Assembly (NCBI RefSeq): GCF_000001735.4
Contig: NC_003076.8
Span: 17,921,835 to 17,985,834 of the forward strand
Reading direction: 5' to 3'
DNA: 64,000 nucleotides
From: Arabidopsis thaliana
Lineage: Eukaryota > Streptophyta > Magnoliopsida > Brassicales > Brassicaceae
In this document: in pieces, positions 36,338 to 47,601 of the stretch
Position numbering within the stretch: the first letter of the stretch is position 1
Layout: every line of letters begins with the position of its first letter
Notes under the pieces: generated by a model
What the model saw: the letters and a program-made list of their open reading frames with translations, nothing else
What the model was told of the DNA's origin: nothing
Database searches by the model: none
Translations under genes and position numbers: made by a program

Positions 36338-36569
36338 TAACAAGATAAATGTTAGTTTCTTGTTTTGGTCGCCTTTGATTAATATTATTGTTTTGGTCGC
36401 CTTTGATTGATATTAATTAAAGAGTGACCAAAAAGTCATCTTTTGTTACGCGTTTTTCTCTGTCCTTATATGGAACTTAAACTATTCGCATAGAGAGACA
36501 ATATATATAAATAACTATAGAGTAATTTGCATCTAGAGGTTTAGCAACCTAACAAAGTGAGTAAGAGAG

Positions 36570-37595
36570 ATGACAAAGAAGGGTCCTTTGAATTTGAGAC
36601 TTTTGCTCTTGCTTCTAGTGGTTCTTTTGCCCTCATGCTCTAATTGTGCTCTTACGTCTTCACAAGAATTACGCCCATCATCAGGTTAGTCTTGACTCTT
36701 GAGACCTATCCTAATATTCTTAAATCGAGTGCTAGCAAAAAGTTTTTTTTAAAAAAGGTGCAAATATGATCCTTCCGGAGTACCAATATAGGGTGACTAT
36801 TTTGCTAGTTTTAGGATATTAATTATTTTGTCCATTTTCATAATTTGAGTTTTCGTTAGGTTCATTTTTTTTTGTTTTTGGTTTACTGAAATTAAAAATC
36901 AATGAGATACCAAAACTCATTTGATTAGTCTAGTTGGACATCGTTTCGATTTTGGTTTTGGTAGTTTTAATAATATTTTTACATTTTTTTTTTTTTTTTA
37001 CATTTGTTTTTAGAAAGTTTATTTCTATTGTTTTAGTTTAATTTCATTTTGCATTAGTTAGTAACTGGAAAAAATATTATTCAGTGGGATCTAGCTTTCG
37101 CTATGTGTTTCCGAAATATACTTATAAATAAGATATTTAGAATTTATATATTTAACTTGATTATTTTGTTTTCTGTGTTTTTTTTTTTCTTTTTTTGAAA
37201 GCAAGATATAAATAAATTCATTAGTTTTGATGAAAAAAATAAAATGTTAAAATCTTTTTATTTTATTATGGATTTGTCTTATTATATGGTTTTTGTTTGG
37301 CTCAGTTCAGGTAATATATATTGGACTATGCTCATCCCATTGTGAATTAGATTCAGTAACATTATGCCATATAAATGTTTAATAAGTTAGCCATATATTT
37401 CTCTGAAATTAAAGTAATGATATCTATGAAAAGTGAAAATAATTTTTTTTTTAGTCATTAATTTAACTATAAATTAAATAGAATGGAGAAGAAAGATGAT
37501 AACAGTATGGTCGAAGAGCTCGTATTAGGAGTGCTCCTCCATTGCCGTCCTTTTACCCACCACCGTCAGCAGTTTACATGAAACGACACATATAG
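36570..37595 (+). pseudogene. Frameshifted PROSCOOP-like gene
   Basis: Exon 1 (36570-36684) is an intact signal-peptide exon (LRLLLLLLVVLLPSCSNCAL) ending SSQELRPSS, like its neighbour at 31591. Exon 2 begins at 37482 with EWRRKMITV but then reads WSKSSY and stops at 37526-37528. In another frame the sequence continues RARIRSAPPLPSFYPPPSAV to a stop at 37593-37595, the expected proline-rich tail. A small indel at the SCOOP core therefore destroyed both the SxS motif and the frame. A truncated 53-residue product is possible. Confidence 0.7.
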
Positions 37596-38392
37596 ATACC
37601 AAAAAAGAATGTCAAGAATATGCTTAAGTGTTACAGATACTCGTTGTAAGAAGGAAAAAAGTGTTACAGATATTCTGAAGCATTTAGGAGGTCTGAAAAA
37701 AATGCAGCTGGCTTAACTTAGCGTACCAAGAACTCCGTTTGATTCCAGTTAAGGTACAAGATCCTCTAGGAAGCTAACAAGTATCCCTCTCTCACTTGTT
37801 ACATGTGTACTGCCTCACGTGTGTGATTGTTAGAGGATAAGCCATTTGTAGATCCTTGAAAAGCTCCATCGCTTCTCCTTTCATTTGTACGTACGCATCT
37901 TTTAAATAAAAAGGAAAGTTTAGTTTATTGATTCAAGTTTCTCCTTTTTTCTCTTGGAATAACTTAGTGTTGTACAGATTCCCTTCACTAGTATTCTGTT
38001 AAATCCCTTCACTAATATTCTGTTAAATCTATTTTTTTGTGCTGATCTCCTGAGGCAAAGTTTGTGAACTTATCATAAAGGTTTTCACACCCTTGAATGT
38101 TATTCCTTGATTAACCTACTACCTTTCATCCGCTACCTAAGGAACTTAACCTGTGAACTTGTGACAAAAAGTCGAGTATCTTCTTTGGAGCTTACATCAC
38201 ACACCATAGACTTATCATATGATACTTCATCGATCAATGGCTTCACAACTATATTCGCGAATCTCCATTATATTGGAACAATTAGTGAGCATCAACGATG
38301 ATTGAACGCATATGAAAAGATAGAAAAATCTAGCTTTTATTTATAGATCGAGGTATGTGAAAAAAAACAAAAAATTATTTGAATGAAGTAAC

Positions 38393-38478
38393 AAAACAAC
38401 AATTAGTGAGCATCAATTATTTCTTTTTCAATAGTTCATTACTTCATTCACATAGTTGATCCTCACTAATTGTTGGTT
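38393..38478. repeat. Foldback with arms of about 27 bp
   Basis: AACAACAATTAGTGAG.ATCAA at 38393-38417 is repeated inverted at 38454-38478 with few mismatches. A third, direct copy of ATTAGTGAGCATCAA sits at about 38280. ACTTCATTCACATAGTT also occurs twice (about 38441 and 38496). This is possibly a small MITE. Confidence 0.5.
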
Positions 38479-38940
38479 TGTCGTATGGAAACCTTACTTC
38501 ATTCACATAGTTACCCAAAATCTATATTGGTTCCTTTTTTTTACCAAATATACACTAAAATATTCAGAAAAAAGCTAAAACATTGGTTATTTTTACTCAA
38601 ATATACGCAAATATTTCTGAATTACTCGAAAATATCTATATATTCGGATTTATAATTGTTATGTTAGGTATTTGGTGTATTATAAGCATAAATTTAACTA
38701 ATATTTTTAGGTGTATACTTGTATGTCAGATACATACGGATAGCCAAAAGTATTAGATTCGGGTTAGATTGTTTTGGATAGAGAGACTTAGGACCCATTC
38801 ATGTATTTTTAAACAACGGTTCGGTTCGATTTTGGTATTTTCAGGTCTTTGGTTCCTATTTGTTTGCCCAAAGCTACTAATCAAAATCATGCCTTTTAAT
38901 ATATAAGCATATGTAAAATATTGATGTATTTGCAATAATT

Positions 38941-38990
38941 AATAAGGTGTATAATTTGAACACACCAAAAAAATAAGGTGTACAATTTGA
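38941..38990 (+). repeat. Tail-only micro-insertion with 19-bp near-perfect duplication
   Basis: AATAAGGTGTATAATTTGA (38941-38959) and the same with one change (38972-38990) flank ACACACCAAAAA. The mismatch suggests an older event than the perfect scars. Confidence 0.55.
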
Positions 38991-39544
38991 TATATGTAAT
39001 TTAGAGGTGATGTTTTAACTTTTTTTATTTCCCTCTTACTCAGAAGAAATTAGAGGCATTTATTCAACAAAACACAATAAAAACATATATATTTTACTTT
39101 GCCTTTCTCATTTCACCTTTGGAACATTGTAGTCCTTCATATATATTAGTAAATAATACATATGTAAATCATAAGATTCATAACCTCAAACATATGTTTA
39201 AAACAATTAAACAAAAAAATTAGTAGATTTCAGGAGTATAGTCTTGAACTCTTGATAATTGAACGTTCAAAAATATCAAAAATTTATTTTTAAAAACCGA
39301 AAAATAAAGGACTAGAGGCTTGTTATTTTGTTAAAGGATATCATGACTAGAAGTTGTAGTCCCGTAGTGATATAGCTTTTTTATTTTATTCTAGATATAC
39401 GTCTGATTGTGTGTGTACATGTGTTGTAGACACGAAAAAAAAACCTTAACTATAAATAAAAAATATGATACAACATGGTTTTGTATAACAAAATACTTAT
39501 AAAACTCTCTTGACCTCTTATCCTGCACTATGATGACTTATGGC

Positions 39545-40312
39545 TTATGGGCCTTTATCTTTAGGCGATGCAGAGTGAAACGAAGCGATAGGAGGTTTGA
39601 CGATGCCACGGAGAGGTGGAGGGGGAGGAGGAAGAGGAACGCAATCCAAACGCAATTTGTTCCTTTCTAACAATATGTATGTACCACAAATTGTATGATT
39701 AATTTCTTCAAACAATAAATATGATTAAAACTACAACAGAAAACTATGTATAGAGAGTATAAACAAGGTAATTACTTTTAAAAAATACGTAATTAGGGAA
39801 ATGATAATTGCTAGAGCTGCTATTAGAAAGGAAAAAGGACAAAAATAAATGTAACAAATTAACAATGTAATACATTATTATTTAAAAAATAATAAAATAA
39901 ATATTCGGTTGGTAGTCTAGTACATTGATATAATACTATTTAACACTATCAATACTAATACAATAAATCAAACTTAGATAAAAGATAAATAATTATATTC
40001 GATAAAATAGATGTCCACATAAAAATAACGTGATACCATGGAAAAACATTATGTGTTCTGCAACCTTAGATGTTGAGAATAAAACCAAACTAAAACTCCA
40101 AACCAAATTATAACAGTATTACTATATGTGGATGTGGAATGTAGCTCGTTTTTAATAGACACACAAACTCAATACAAAAGTAAGAGAGGTAGTGTTAAAT
40201 AGTTACGTTGGAGACGTTTGGCCTGGGCGACTCCAACTTGAGATAAGATAAACAAGAGCAGAATAAACAAAGACAGAAGAAGATGACCTAAATTTGATGT
40301 CTTTGTAGCCAT
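39545..40312 (-). CDS. Small secreted proline-rich peptide precursor
   Basis: Two minus-strand exons (40312-40207, 39666-39545; phase-1 intron) encode 75 residues. Exon 1, MATKTSNLGHLLLSLFILLL then FILSQVGVAQAKRLQ, is a signal peptide nearly identical to that of the gene at 42605. Exon 2 reads RNKLRLDCVPLPPPPPPLRG then IVKPPIASFHSASPKDKGP. The SxS element is only SAS near the end, so SCOOP identity is uncertain; a sister proline-rich peptide family is the alternative. Its promoter shares 'TGGAAATGT' and 'TAGGCCCAG' with the paralogue. Confidence 0.65.
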
Positions 40313-41457
40313 TACTTAAGTGCTCGACTCTCTCAAAACTCCATTACAAGACACATATATAAGATAATGAAGCATAGGTAGTAGATATGGCTACTATAAA
40401 TGTAGTACTGGGCCTAGTAGCCGACGAACATTTCCATTCAACGCGCTTTGACTTTATGAAGCTGCGAAAAGTCTTTGCAAACCAAAATTATATGTATAAA
40501 TACAATTGACGTAGATAATAATTTAATTTTTTTAATTAAATATAAAACGGTTTTTTTATATATGTAAATTGTAAAGTGATGATGTTGTAACCCTTTTTAT
40601 TTCTTTCTAATGTTTAAAAAACGCTTTCTGAAAAAAAAAATTACTTTGGTTTGTCATTTCATTTTGAAGCATTGTAGTCTTTCAAATTTATAAAGAATAT
40701 GTAAATTATAACCTGAAACATATAATATGAGAATAATAAATGTTGTTGAGATTGGTGGGAGTCATGGTTGTGAGATTAGCTACCATCCATGGCATGGGAT
40801 TATATATGGGAGGATATGTTGCATTAGTAAGAGATATTCATTGCTTGCAGGTTGTGATGTCATGGACTAAAGTTGGTAACAAAGTTTGCGCTGAATGTTC
40901 TTGAACACCACATAACAATAATCGACCAATGTAAGGTCTGGTAGTGCGAAAATCAGATCCTCTTGGGGAATTATGTTGCATCAAAGAATGTTGCTGATTT
41001 TGATCTGCTTTTAGCAGAGAGCGGTTGCAGTTGATGACGTATTTGCTATGATAAAAATGATGACGGAGGCATATGAGTGTGGCTGCTAAAAAACCTTGCA
41101 AGTGTTTCATTTAAAATATTCAGCAATCAAATCCGATATTATGTGCTTTCTTAATAAAAATAAGCAAACACATCTTTACACAGAAATAATCGTAGGGACG
41201 CTATGGCCTATAGCAAACAGAGGAATGCGTTTGGCCTTTTTCTAAACACCAAAAATATATTAGTCAAGTCTTTTCGATTTTGTATACATTCACAAAAAAG
41301 ATAAAACTACAATTCCTACATATATATAAATAAAAAAAATACTACAAAATAATAATTTCTATCGTCTCGTCTAACTGAAGTCTTCAGCCCACTTGCAAAT
41401 AAGGTACGTAGATATTAAATATAGAGATAATTCATTTAGGTGGAAATAGTATTTTTC
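40313..41457. other. Head-to-head promoter side of two paralogues
   Basis: It lies between the divergent genes at 40312 (minus) and 42605 (plus). Positions 40750-41110 are less AT-rich and may be a transposon or gene remnant, but I recognise no domain. Confidence 0.4.
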
Positions 41458-42036
41458 TTAAGATTAGTTTTTTTTTTTTTTTTCTTAAGATTATAATATA
41501 ATTCTTCTCAAATGGGCTTGGGCCAAAGCCTACAACAAAAAACAGTCCAGTTACAAAAGTGGTTAATCGACAACATTGCCGGAAAAAAAGAAAAGCTCTC
41601 TGCTCGTTGATAGATGCCAGCAGAGGACCGGAGCCTTAAATCCGGCGGGCTCAAGAGCTACCGTTTCGTGGTCACCAACGAAGATCGGGAATCTCCAACG
41701 AAAGAGACCGGTTTTCATCATCAAAACCATCCCTCCGATGCACCAACCCACAACAGATCTCCCGGAAAGCTAGTTGCTCCGACTAGGCACATCGACGAAA
41801 TCGGATCCTGAAAAAGCAACCCAATCCACTGGGCGGTAACCCTTCTCTTCCAAACCGAAAGTAGCCAAAAAACCTGAGTTTCGACGATTCAATCCGGCTC
41901 GATGGATGCTAAATTGAGGCAGATCTAAAGGATGGTGGCTCAAATCCATTGCCTTTAAACCCGAACTCCTCAACCGCCCTCTAAGACCCTATGGATCTGC
42001 AGCTAACCACCGTGCAAACCAATTTTTTAAGATTAG
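41458..42036 (-). mobile_element. Poly(A)-tailed non-LTR retroposon (Sadhu- or LINE-like)
   Basis: TTAAGATTAG occurs at 41458-41467 and 42027-42036 as a target duplication. Between them lies an insert of about 560 bp, notably richer in G+C than its surroundings, ending on the minus strand in a long poly(A) (41468-41483). It has two short open frames, RSSGLKAMDLSHHPLDLPQF and GMVLMMKTGLFRWRFPIFVG, with no reverse transcriptase. Size, tail and base composition fit the Arabidopsis Sadhu retroposons, but a 5'-truncated LINE is possible. 'cttaagatta' appears a third time just inside the tail. Confidence 0.65.
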
Positions 42037-42416
42037 TTTTCTTTTATAACAATTTTAGTTTTAATTAGAAAAACTTGACAAGATTTTGAAGGTTTAATAA
42101 GATAATTTAGACTTCTTTTTAAATATTCATGATCAAATTTACAGCTCCAAATTTTTTTATGTTTGACATCAAACCACAAACGCATTATTAATTTTTACAT
42201 TTCCTAACTACACAAAATTTTAAAACTCAGCCTAAAACTGTTCTACCATTTTTAAGTGTTTGATATTTCTCCACTGGTGACGCTGAAGTTAAAAAAGACT
42301 AAGACAAAATATATGAATGGAGACCGAACTGTACAGTGCAGTGTGATTCCAATAGTAACAAACATGATTATGGAGTATGACATAATCACAAAATATTAAA
42401 TGTCACAAAGTTTGGT

Positions 42417-42520
42417 AGACTTTGCGGCAAAATGGAAATGTCCGGGCATTGGACGGTAGGCCCAGACTAGACTTTGTGGCAAAATGGAAATGTCCAGGCG
42501 TTGGACCGTAGGCCCAGACG
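42417..42520 (+). repeat. Tandem duplication of 52 bp in a peptide gene promoter
   Basis: Two copies of a unit beginning AGACTTTG[C/T]GGCAAAATGG and ending TAGGCCCAGAC lie 85-190 bp upstream of the ATG at 42605. Each holds a GGCCCA site II motif, so the duplication doubles a probable activator site. Confidence 0.7.
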
Positions 42521-42604
42521 GTCAGACTCATAGTACCACATTTTACATGTAGTATATAAATAGGTCTTATAATGGAGTTTTGAGAAAGTGGAAAACCTAG
42601 CTTA

Positions 42605-43367
42605 ATGGCTACAAAGACATCAAATTTCGTTTCTCTTCGCGTATCTTTGTTTATTCTTCTCTTATTTATCTCATCTCAAGTTGCTATCGCTGACGCCAAA
42701 CATCTCCAACGTAAGTGTTTACACACTAACACACATAAGGCCTCTTGGCTTTTTCTAACACTCGCATGAACATAAGCTTGGTTACTGTTTAGCGATTTAA
42801 CAATATACATAAGTTTGGCTTTGTATTCAATGTTCATTGATGAAATTTTTATTATTGTATGAAACATAAAATGAAAGTTTATATCTTATTATGTCTCAAC
42901 GTCAATTTGTTTTTTGAAATATCAAATTGTTCTCTCTCTCTCTATATATATATATATAGATAATAAATAGTCTGCGCTCTATCATGAATTAAATATTGTT
43001 TAGAATATCCAACATTAATTTTGAATCTAAAATATTAATATTCATAATTTTTAATTTTTACCTATGTCAAACAAAGCATATTTAAAAACTAAAATTTATA
43101 ATTGTAATTTGTAAATCAATAGAATTAAGAAGGAAGTTGCAGATAGTACGACGATCAAGAAGTCAAAGAGGTCGTCAATACAATCCACCGACGCTGCGTG
43201 TGCCGCCGCCACCACCACCGCCCCTGCCCCAGATGCCGAGTGCAGCCACACCTCCCCCAATGCCGCAGTTGTCACCACTGCAGCCGAAAATGCATGTATC
43301 ATCACTGCAGCCACAAATGCTCTATCCACCTCCTTCGTTGCCGTATGCTTCATCGCCGACGGTATGA
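42605..43367 (+). CDS. Long PROSCOOP-like precursor, proline/methionine-rich
   Basis: Two exons (42605-42710, 43123-43367) encode 116 residues, long for the family. The signal peptide is MATKTSNFVSLRVSLFILLL FISSQVAIADAKH. Exon 2 begins LRRKLQIVRRSRSQRGRQ, giving the SxS core S-R-S in the usual place after an (E/L)(W/R)RRK-type start. A long tail rich in Pro, Met and Gln follows (VPPPPPPPLPQMPS, LSPLQPKM, LQPQMLYPPPSLPY). It is the divergent partner of the gene at 40312. The tail is too long for a simple SCOOP; it may be spacer or a second cell-wall-type product. Confidence 0.7.
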
Positions 43368-43689
43368 AAACAATAATTCCATTATTAAAAAAATAGTTTT
43401 CAAATTATAAGATCGATTTTAACTATGTATATACGATGATAACTAGCTATAAAATCAATAAAAATTATAATTTATTATTATCGACACTAAACATTTTCCG
43501 GAAATTACACATTCAAATTCTAATTTTGAAGAATATTTTATAAACCTAAACTTTTATGATATTTTCAGAGTTTTGTGTAGTTTTAGAAAACAAAAGCACA
43601 TAAAATGTGGTACTCTTCGAACTGAATTTTTTTGGTAAATTTATCTTCTTCTAAGAATCATAATTATAAGTTTATCAATATATGCTATA

Positions 43690-43790
43690 TTGTCATCATG
43701 CAGTCTACATAACGAAGGAGAAAGATGACGCTGGTGGTAGTCGCATAACGAAGAAGGAAGCTGATGCTAGTATGAGATAGCTTCAGTCCT
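43690..43790 (+). pseudogene. Possible vestigial SCOOP-type exon
   Basis: 'gaaggaagctgatgctagta' through 'cagtccttcattta' resembles exon 2 of the gene at 31591 ('gaaggaagttaataccagta' ... 'aagtccttcatttg'). About 20 bp, including the SxS core, are missing. There is no open frame. Weak but ordered similarity. Confidence 0.35.
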
Positions 43791-44030
43791 TCATTTATCA
43801 AGGAAAGAATAAATCTTTTTACAATATATGTTTTTTTTTTTAACGTATGTTGATATGAATCTTGCACTATTAATAACCATATCTTAGTCAATGTGATATT
43901 TAATTTGTAATAATTGCTAAGATATATCATAATCCCAATATCTTTTTATTTTTTTGTTCCATGGATGATGGGAGTAATGACTATCTAGTATACAAGGTGT
44001 TATGTTGTTATTGTGATTTCTTTGTTAGCT

Positions 44031-44079
44031 AGATTTCTACTGCTTTTTTGTTTTTCTTTTGTCAAAAGATTTCTACTGC
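44031..44079 (-). repeat. Tail-only micro-insertion with 13-bp target duplication
   Basis: AGATTTCTACTGC at 44031-44043 and 44067-44079 flanks 23 nt reading TTTGACAAAAGAAAAAC... on the minus strand. The TTGAC-poly(A) end resembles the inserts at 29600 and 47617. Confidence 0.6.
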
Positions 44080-44219
44080 CTTTATTAAAGAAGTTGAATT
44101 ATATATAGAGGACATCGACCAAAATATATATTCATTTAAGTTTTATATTATCTTGGATTGTTGATTTATGATTATATATAATTTTACTCAATATTAGATA
44201 ATACTTTAAAATTTTGATC

Positions 44220-44539
44220 TAGTTAATATATATATTTTTGATCTGAGAGATGGAGAAGAGCTTTTCACTGGTAGAAGTAGAAGATGAACTAGTCATGATG
44301 ACACATAGATGAAGGGAAAATATAGAGCAGAGAAAGATGAACGAAGAAGAAAGAGAGAGGAGAGGATCGATTGCTTTTAGCTTGGAGGCTAGGTTAAGCG
44401 TATGATACCATGTAGAAAGGTAAACTCCGTGACCTTTATTATATAATCTCATGAGTATATAAGGTTACAAGAAAATGTTCTAGATCGTATCTAGGGTAAA
44501 TCTAAAAGAAAATTTACATTTTTGATATATACTCTAACA
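44220..44539 (-). mobile_element. Fossil Ty1/copia piece: LTR, primer-binding site, start of gag
   Basis: Read on the minus strand, 44539-44411 is a short LTR of about 129 bp beginning TGTTAGAG and ending TTTCTACA. It is followed at once by a TGGTATCA primer-binding site (initiator tRNA-Met type) and a short gag beginning (MTSSSSTSTSEKLFSIS). The rest of the element is absent, so this is a broken fragment of a Copia element. With only one LTR present, age cannot be estimated from LTR divergence. Confidence 0.7.
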
Positions 44540-45509
44540 ATCATAAACAGTTGATCATAATCATGTGCATGACTATGAGTTTGATGTATGATGATGATGA
44601 GATGTGATGAGTATATGATAATATATTCAGGTTGTGATGATGAATGTAAGAAGATTAAATGATGCCAGGATGATCGATAGTTTGGATGTATATATGCATG
44701 TTGCATCTATACTATATGATATGGTATAAGTTTGGTTGTATGTTGTTAATCATTGTGGACGGATTTTGATTCATGTGTGTACAAGTAAGTAAAGATTGTT
44801 GGTGTGATTTATGGATATGGGGTCAGGGTAAGCTAGATATGAACAATTGTGATATGTTGTAACACCATGAGTTTATAAATGGTCCCCAAAGAAGAATGCA
44901 CTGATAAAGATTTGAGAGCTGATTCTCTAAATATATAGTGAATTTGTGTGCTAAAGCTGAGAGTAGAGTTCCTGGCATTGTCAAAGCATCTCACATAGCA
45001 TTAGGATAACGTCTGCAAATAAGCAATGATTGATGGCCCGATAGTACGTGCTACATTGTCCTTTTCTTGGTGTCAGATATACTAGATAAGATATTGGGTT
45101 TGTTGTCCAAGTCCCCGGAGAATAAAAAGTAATTAAAGCGTACCATTCATTAGCGTGTTGGTCGAACCAAAACCGAGAATAATTTCTAATCATATCAAAT
45201 ATCTAACCAAATATCTTTAATAATATAAAATAGAAAAGTTTAAGAATATTTTGGAAAGCTTACACCTCTGAAAAGTCAACTTGTAATTCGTCGTTAAACT
45301 TTAAACTATAAGAATAAGAGGAAAATGTCAATATTTCACATAGGTGATGGAGAAAATAATAATATGTTTTTATTGGGAAAATTTCATAAAACAATCTTCA
45401 AGCTAGCAACCACTTACACTATAAATTTTTAAAGTTTTAAACTTTCACAATAAACCATCAAAGTAATAATTTGATTTTTATGTGATTTTCCCTTTATTTG
45501 TGTGTACTA
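44540..45509. other. Spacer with no recognised gene
   Basis: Contains TG/ATG-rich simple sequence at 44560-44650 (runs of GATGATGATGAG). No conserved frame. Confidence 0.4.
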
Positions 45510-46219
45510 GGGGTGGGTAAAATAACCAAAACCCGAAAACCGAACCACAAAGAAAGAAATGATTTGGTTTAGTTATGGACTTATAATTAAGCATGAAATT
45601 TGGTTGTAAATTTTATTTAACTATTGGTTTAGATTTGGTCTGGTTAAAAACGGTAAAATTGAATGATTGTTTTGGTTTTTGATTAAAACTAAAAATAATT
45701 ATATATAATTATATTGTCCAATTTATATTAAGATTAATATAATTAAAATTTATCTTTGTTGGGCTTATAATTATTGATTTTGTTTACTAGAAATTAAATG
45801 AATTTTATTCTTTAAACTATATTTAACTTATTAGTAGACATTATATTTATTTTAATCCTACGATTCCTTTTATTTCTGTATCAAATTGATATTTTCTGTA
45901 AAAAGTGGAATTAAATTATATTTAACTTATTAGTAGATATTATATTTATTTTAATCTTACGATTCCTTTTATTTCTGTATCAAATTGATATTTTTAGTAA
46001 AAAGTGGAATAACCGAAAAAAATCTGAACCAAACCGAATCCGCATATGGTTTTATATGGTTTCAATTTTAATAAAACCAAAAACCGTAACACGTCAAAAA
46101 CTGAACTGTAACCAAACCAAATTATATACGATTTTTACCTGGTTTGAATTTAATTAAAACCGAAAACCCGAAAAAAACTAAACCGAAAAAAACTTAACCG
46201 AAAAACTGTATGCCCAACT
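45510..46219. mobile_element. Possible hAT-type non-autonomous element
   Basis: The left end AGGGGTGGGTAAAATAACC and right end ...ACTGTATGCCCAAC are imperfect inverted counterparts of the hAT terminal type (GGGTGGGC). They are bordered by TGTGTACT and TGTGTATC, a possible diverged 8-bp duplication. Inside are AACCGAAAA-type repeats in both orientations and a 99-bp tandem duplication. No transposase. Confidence 0.4.
45813..46009 (+). repeat. Tandem duplication of about 99 bp
   Basis: The copies at 45813-45911 and 45912-46009 differ at only a few positions. Both contain 'atttaacttattagtaga' and 'tacgattccttttatttctg'. It lies inside the possible hAT element. Confidence 0.75.
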
Positions 46220-46350
46220 GTGTATCCTTATCTATTGGTTTGACTTATCGGTACCTTAGTTTTTCTCTCGACTTGGATATATAAATATATGTCTCTACGA
46301 ACCAAAAGAAAGAGAGCAAAGTAAGAAATAGAAGAGAAAGAGCGAGACAT

Positions 46351-46440
46351 ATGTTGGAAGATGGGAACAAAGTGTTATTCAAAATTACGTTATGTTGTCG
46401 TTCTGGTTTTGCTGCTTTTCGTCTTCCCTTGCAGCCTTAG
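46351..46440 (+). promoter_or_regulatory. Overlapping upstream ATG in a PROSCOOP transcript
   Basis: ATGTTGGAAG starts 10 nt before the main ATG (46361) in another frame and stays open for 29 codons to a TAG inside the signal-peptide exon. If the transcript starts upstream, scanning ribosomes would meet it first and main-frame translation would be reduced. Confidence 0.5.
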
Positions 46441-47517
46441 CCAATCGGCTCCTTCCTCAGTTACCGGTTAGTGTTTCAACACACTATGTCATATAAATAC
46501 ATACGTTTTTTTGTTCAAACAATATTGTATAAATGAATTAAAGGATCTGTTTATCAAACAGAACATACAAACGAAAACTGATCGCCTGAAAGAATTAATT
46601 ATCAACTGGCCAAACGAAACGGAAGAATTCACTAAATATCAAAAAGCATCAAGAGAACTGAAGAATGTATATAATTATAGTATGCATGTAATTCATTAAT
46701 ATTTGTTGTTTAGATTTACATTTTTATATTATAACAGTATGTTTTCGTTAACCACATTTTGTGGATTTTTCATGTTTGTGTTTATAGTAAAATATATTTG
46801 ATAAAAACGAAATTTTGTATATTCCAACCAAATGGAAAAAAATAGTTTGACGTATAAATGCAAATACATATTCAATAGATTGACTTTTGAAAACCAAAAA
46901 TCATATGTACGTGCTACTTTTTTTTTACGTTATAACACTATATACAATAGACAAAGTTAATCAAACTGGTATGAGCAGAAGTTCACTAAAATTTATAATA
47001 AATCGCATATGGATTAAACCTTAATGCAATTTATATACTTTTTGAAACAAATTATAGTTATAAAGTTAAAATCGTTGCAGCAGATGAATATGTTGCTACG
47101 TACCTTGTCCATTAATTGTATTCAATCACACATATATATCCTCAATTAAAAAGCAATAATATATATGACATTGTAGGCAGGAGATTGATGGGAATATATA
47201 TGCCGAATGGGGGAATAATAGCAGGATCTTCACCTAGTGGACAAGCACCAAACATAAATAATAATTACCACGGTAAAAGTCTATTTATTTTCTATACAAA
47301 ATTTCCACTTTTTCGAAATTTTCAAAACATTTCTAACCCTATTACATATGCTCTTATATAAAGTGTTGCAAACTTTGTTGATCAATTTGATATATTTTTA
47401 TATTCATAGTCAGATATAATATAATTATGAGATGTAGGGAGGAGATTGATGATCAGTGAAGCAAGACCTTCAAAAAGCAAAAAAGGTGGTGGTCGCGAGC
47501 CTGAAAGTCCGGGCTGA
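46361..47517 (+). CDS. PROSCOOP precursor with two SCOOP exons
   Basis: Three exons (46361-46466, 47177-47272, 47438-47517), both introns phase 1, encode about 93 residues. The signal peptide is SKLRYVVVLVLLLFVFPCSL. Exon 2 is GRRLMGIYMPNGG then IIAGSSPSGQAPNINNNYH. Exon 3 is GRRLMISEARPSKSKKGGGR then EPESPG. The SxS cores are S-P-S and S-K-S. Exon 2 is symmetric (96 nt, phase 1-1), so it could be skipped without frame loss. The promoter (46230-46330) is nearly the same as that of the next gene at 48875. Confidence 0.8.
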
Positions 47518-47601
47518 AATCGAAACTAATTCTTGAAATCAAGAAAAGTCGGGTATTATTGCTAGTGTGAATCCTTCGACCATGCCATAAATCAGTTAGG
47601 T

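Larger units (their letters stand above)
37596..39544. other. Spacer with a foldback and a micro-insertion
   Basis: No gene recognised. It contains the inverted repeat at 38393-38478 and the direct-repeat scar at 38941-38990. Confidence 0.45.

Noticed and set aside
40750-41110. Less AT-rich block as a gene fragment
   Set aside because: The open minus-strand frame has no recognisable domain or repeat ends; reported only as spacer.
41563-41973. Several 60-67 codon frames as protein genes
   Set aside because: They lie inside a poly(A)-tailed element with target duplication and show no conserved domain.
44219-44452. 77-codon minus-strand frame as a host gene
   Set aside because: It spans a Copia LTR end, primer-binding site and gag start, so it belongs to the fossil element.
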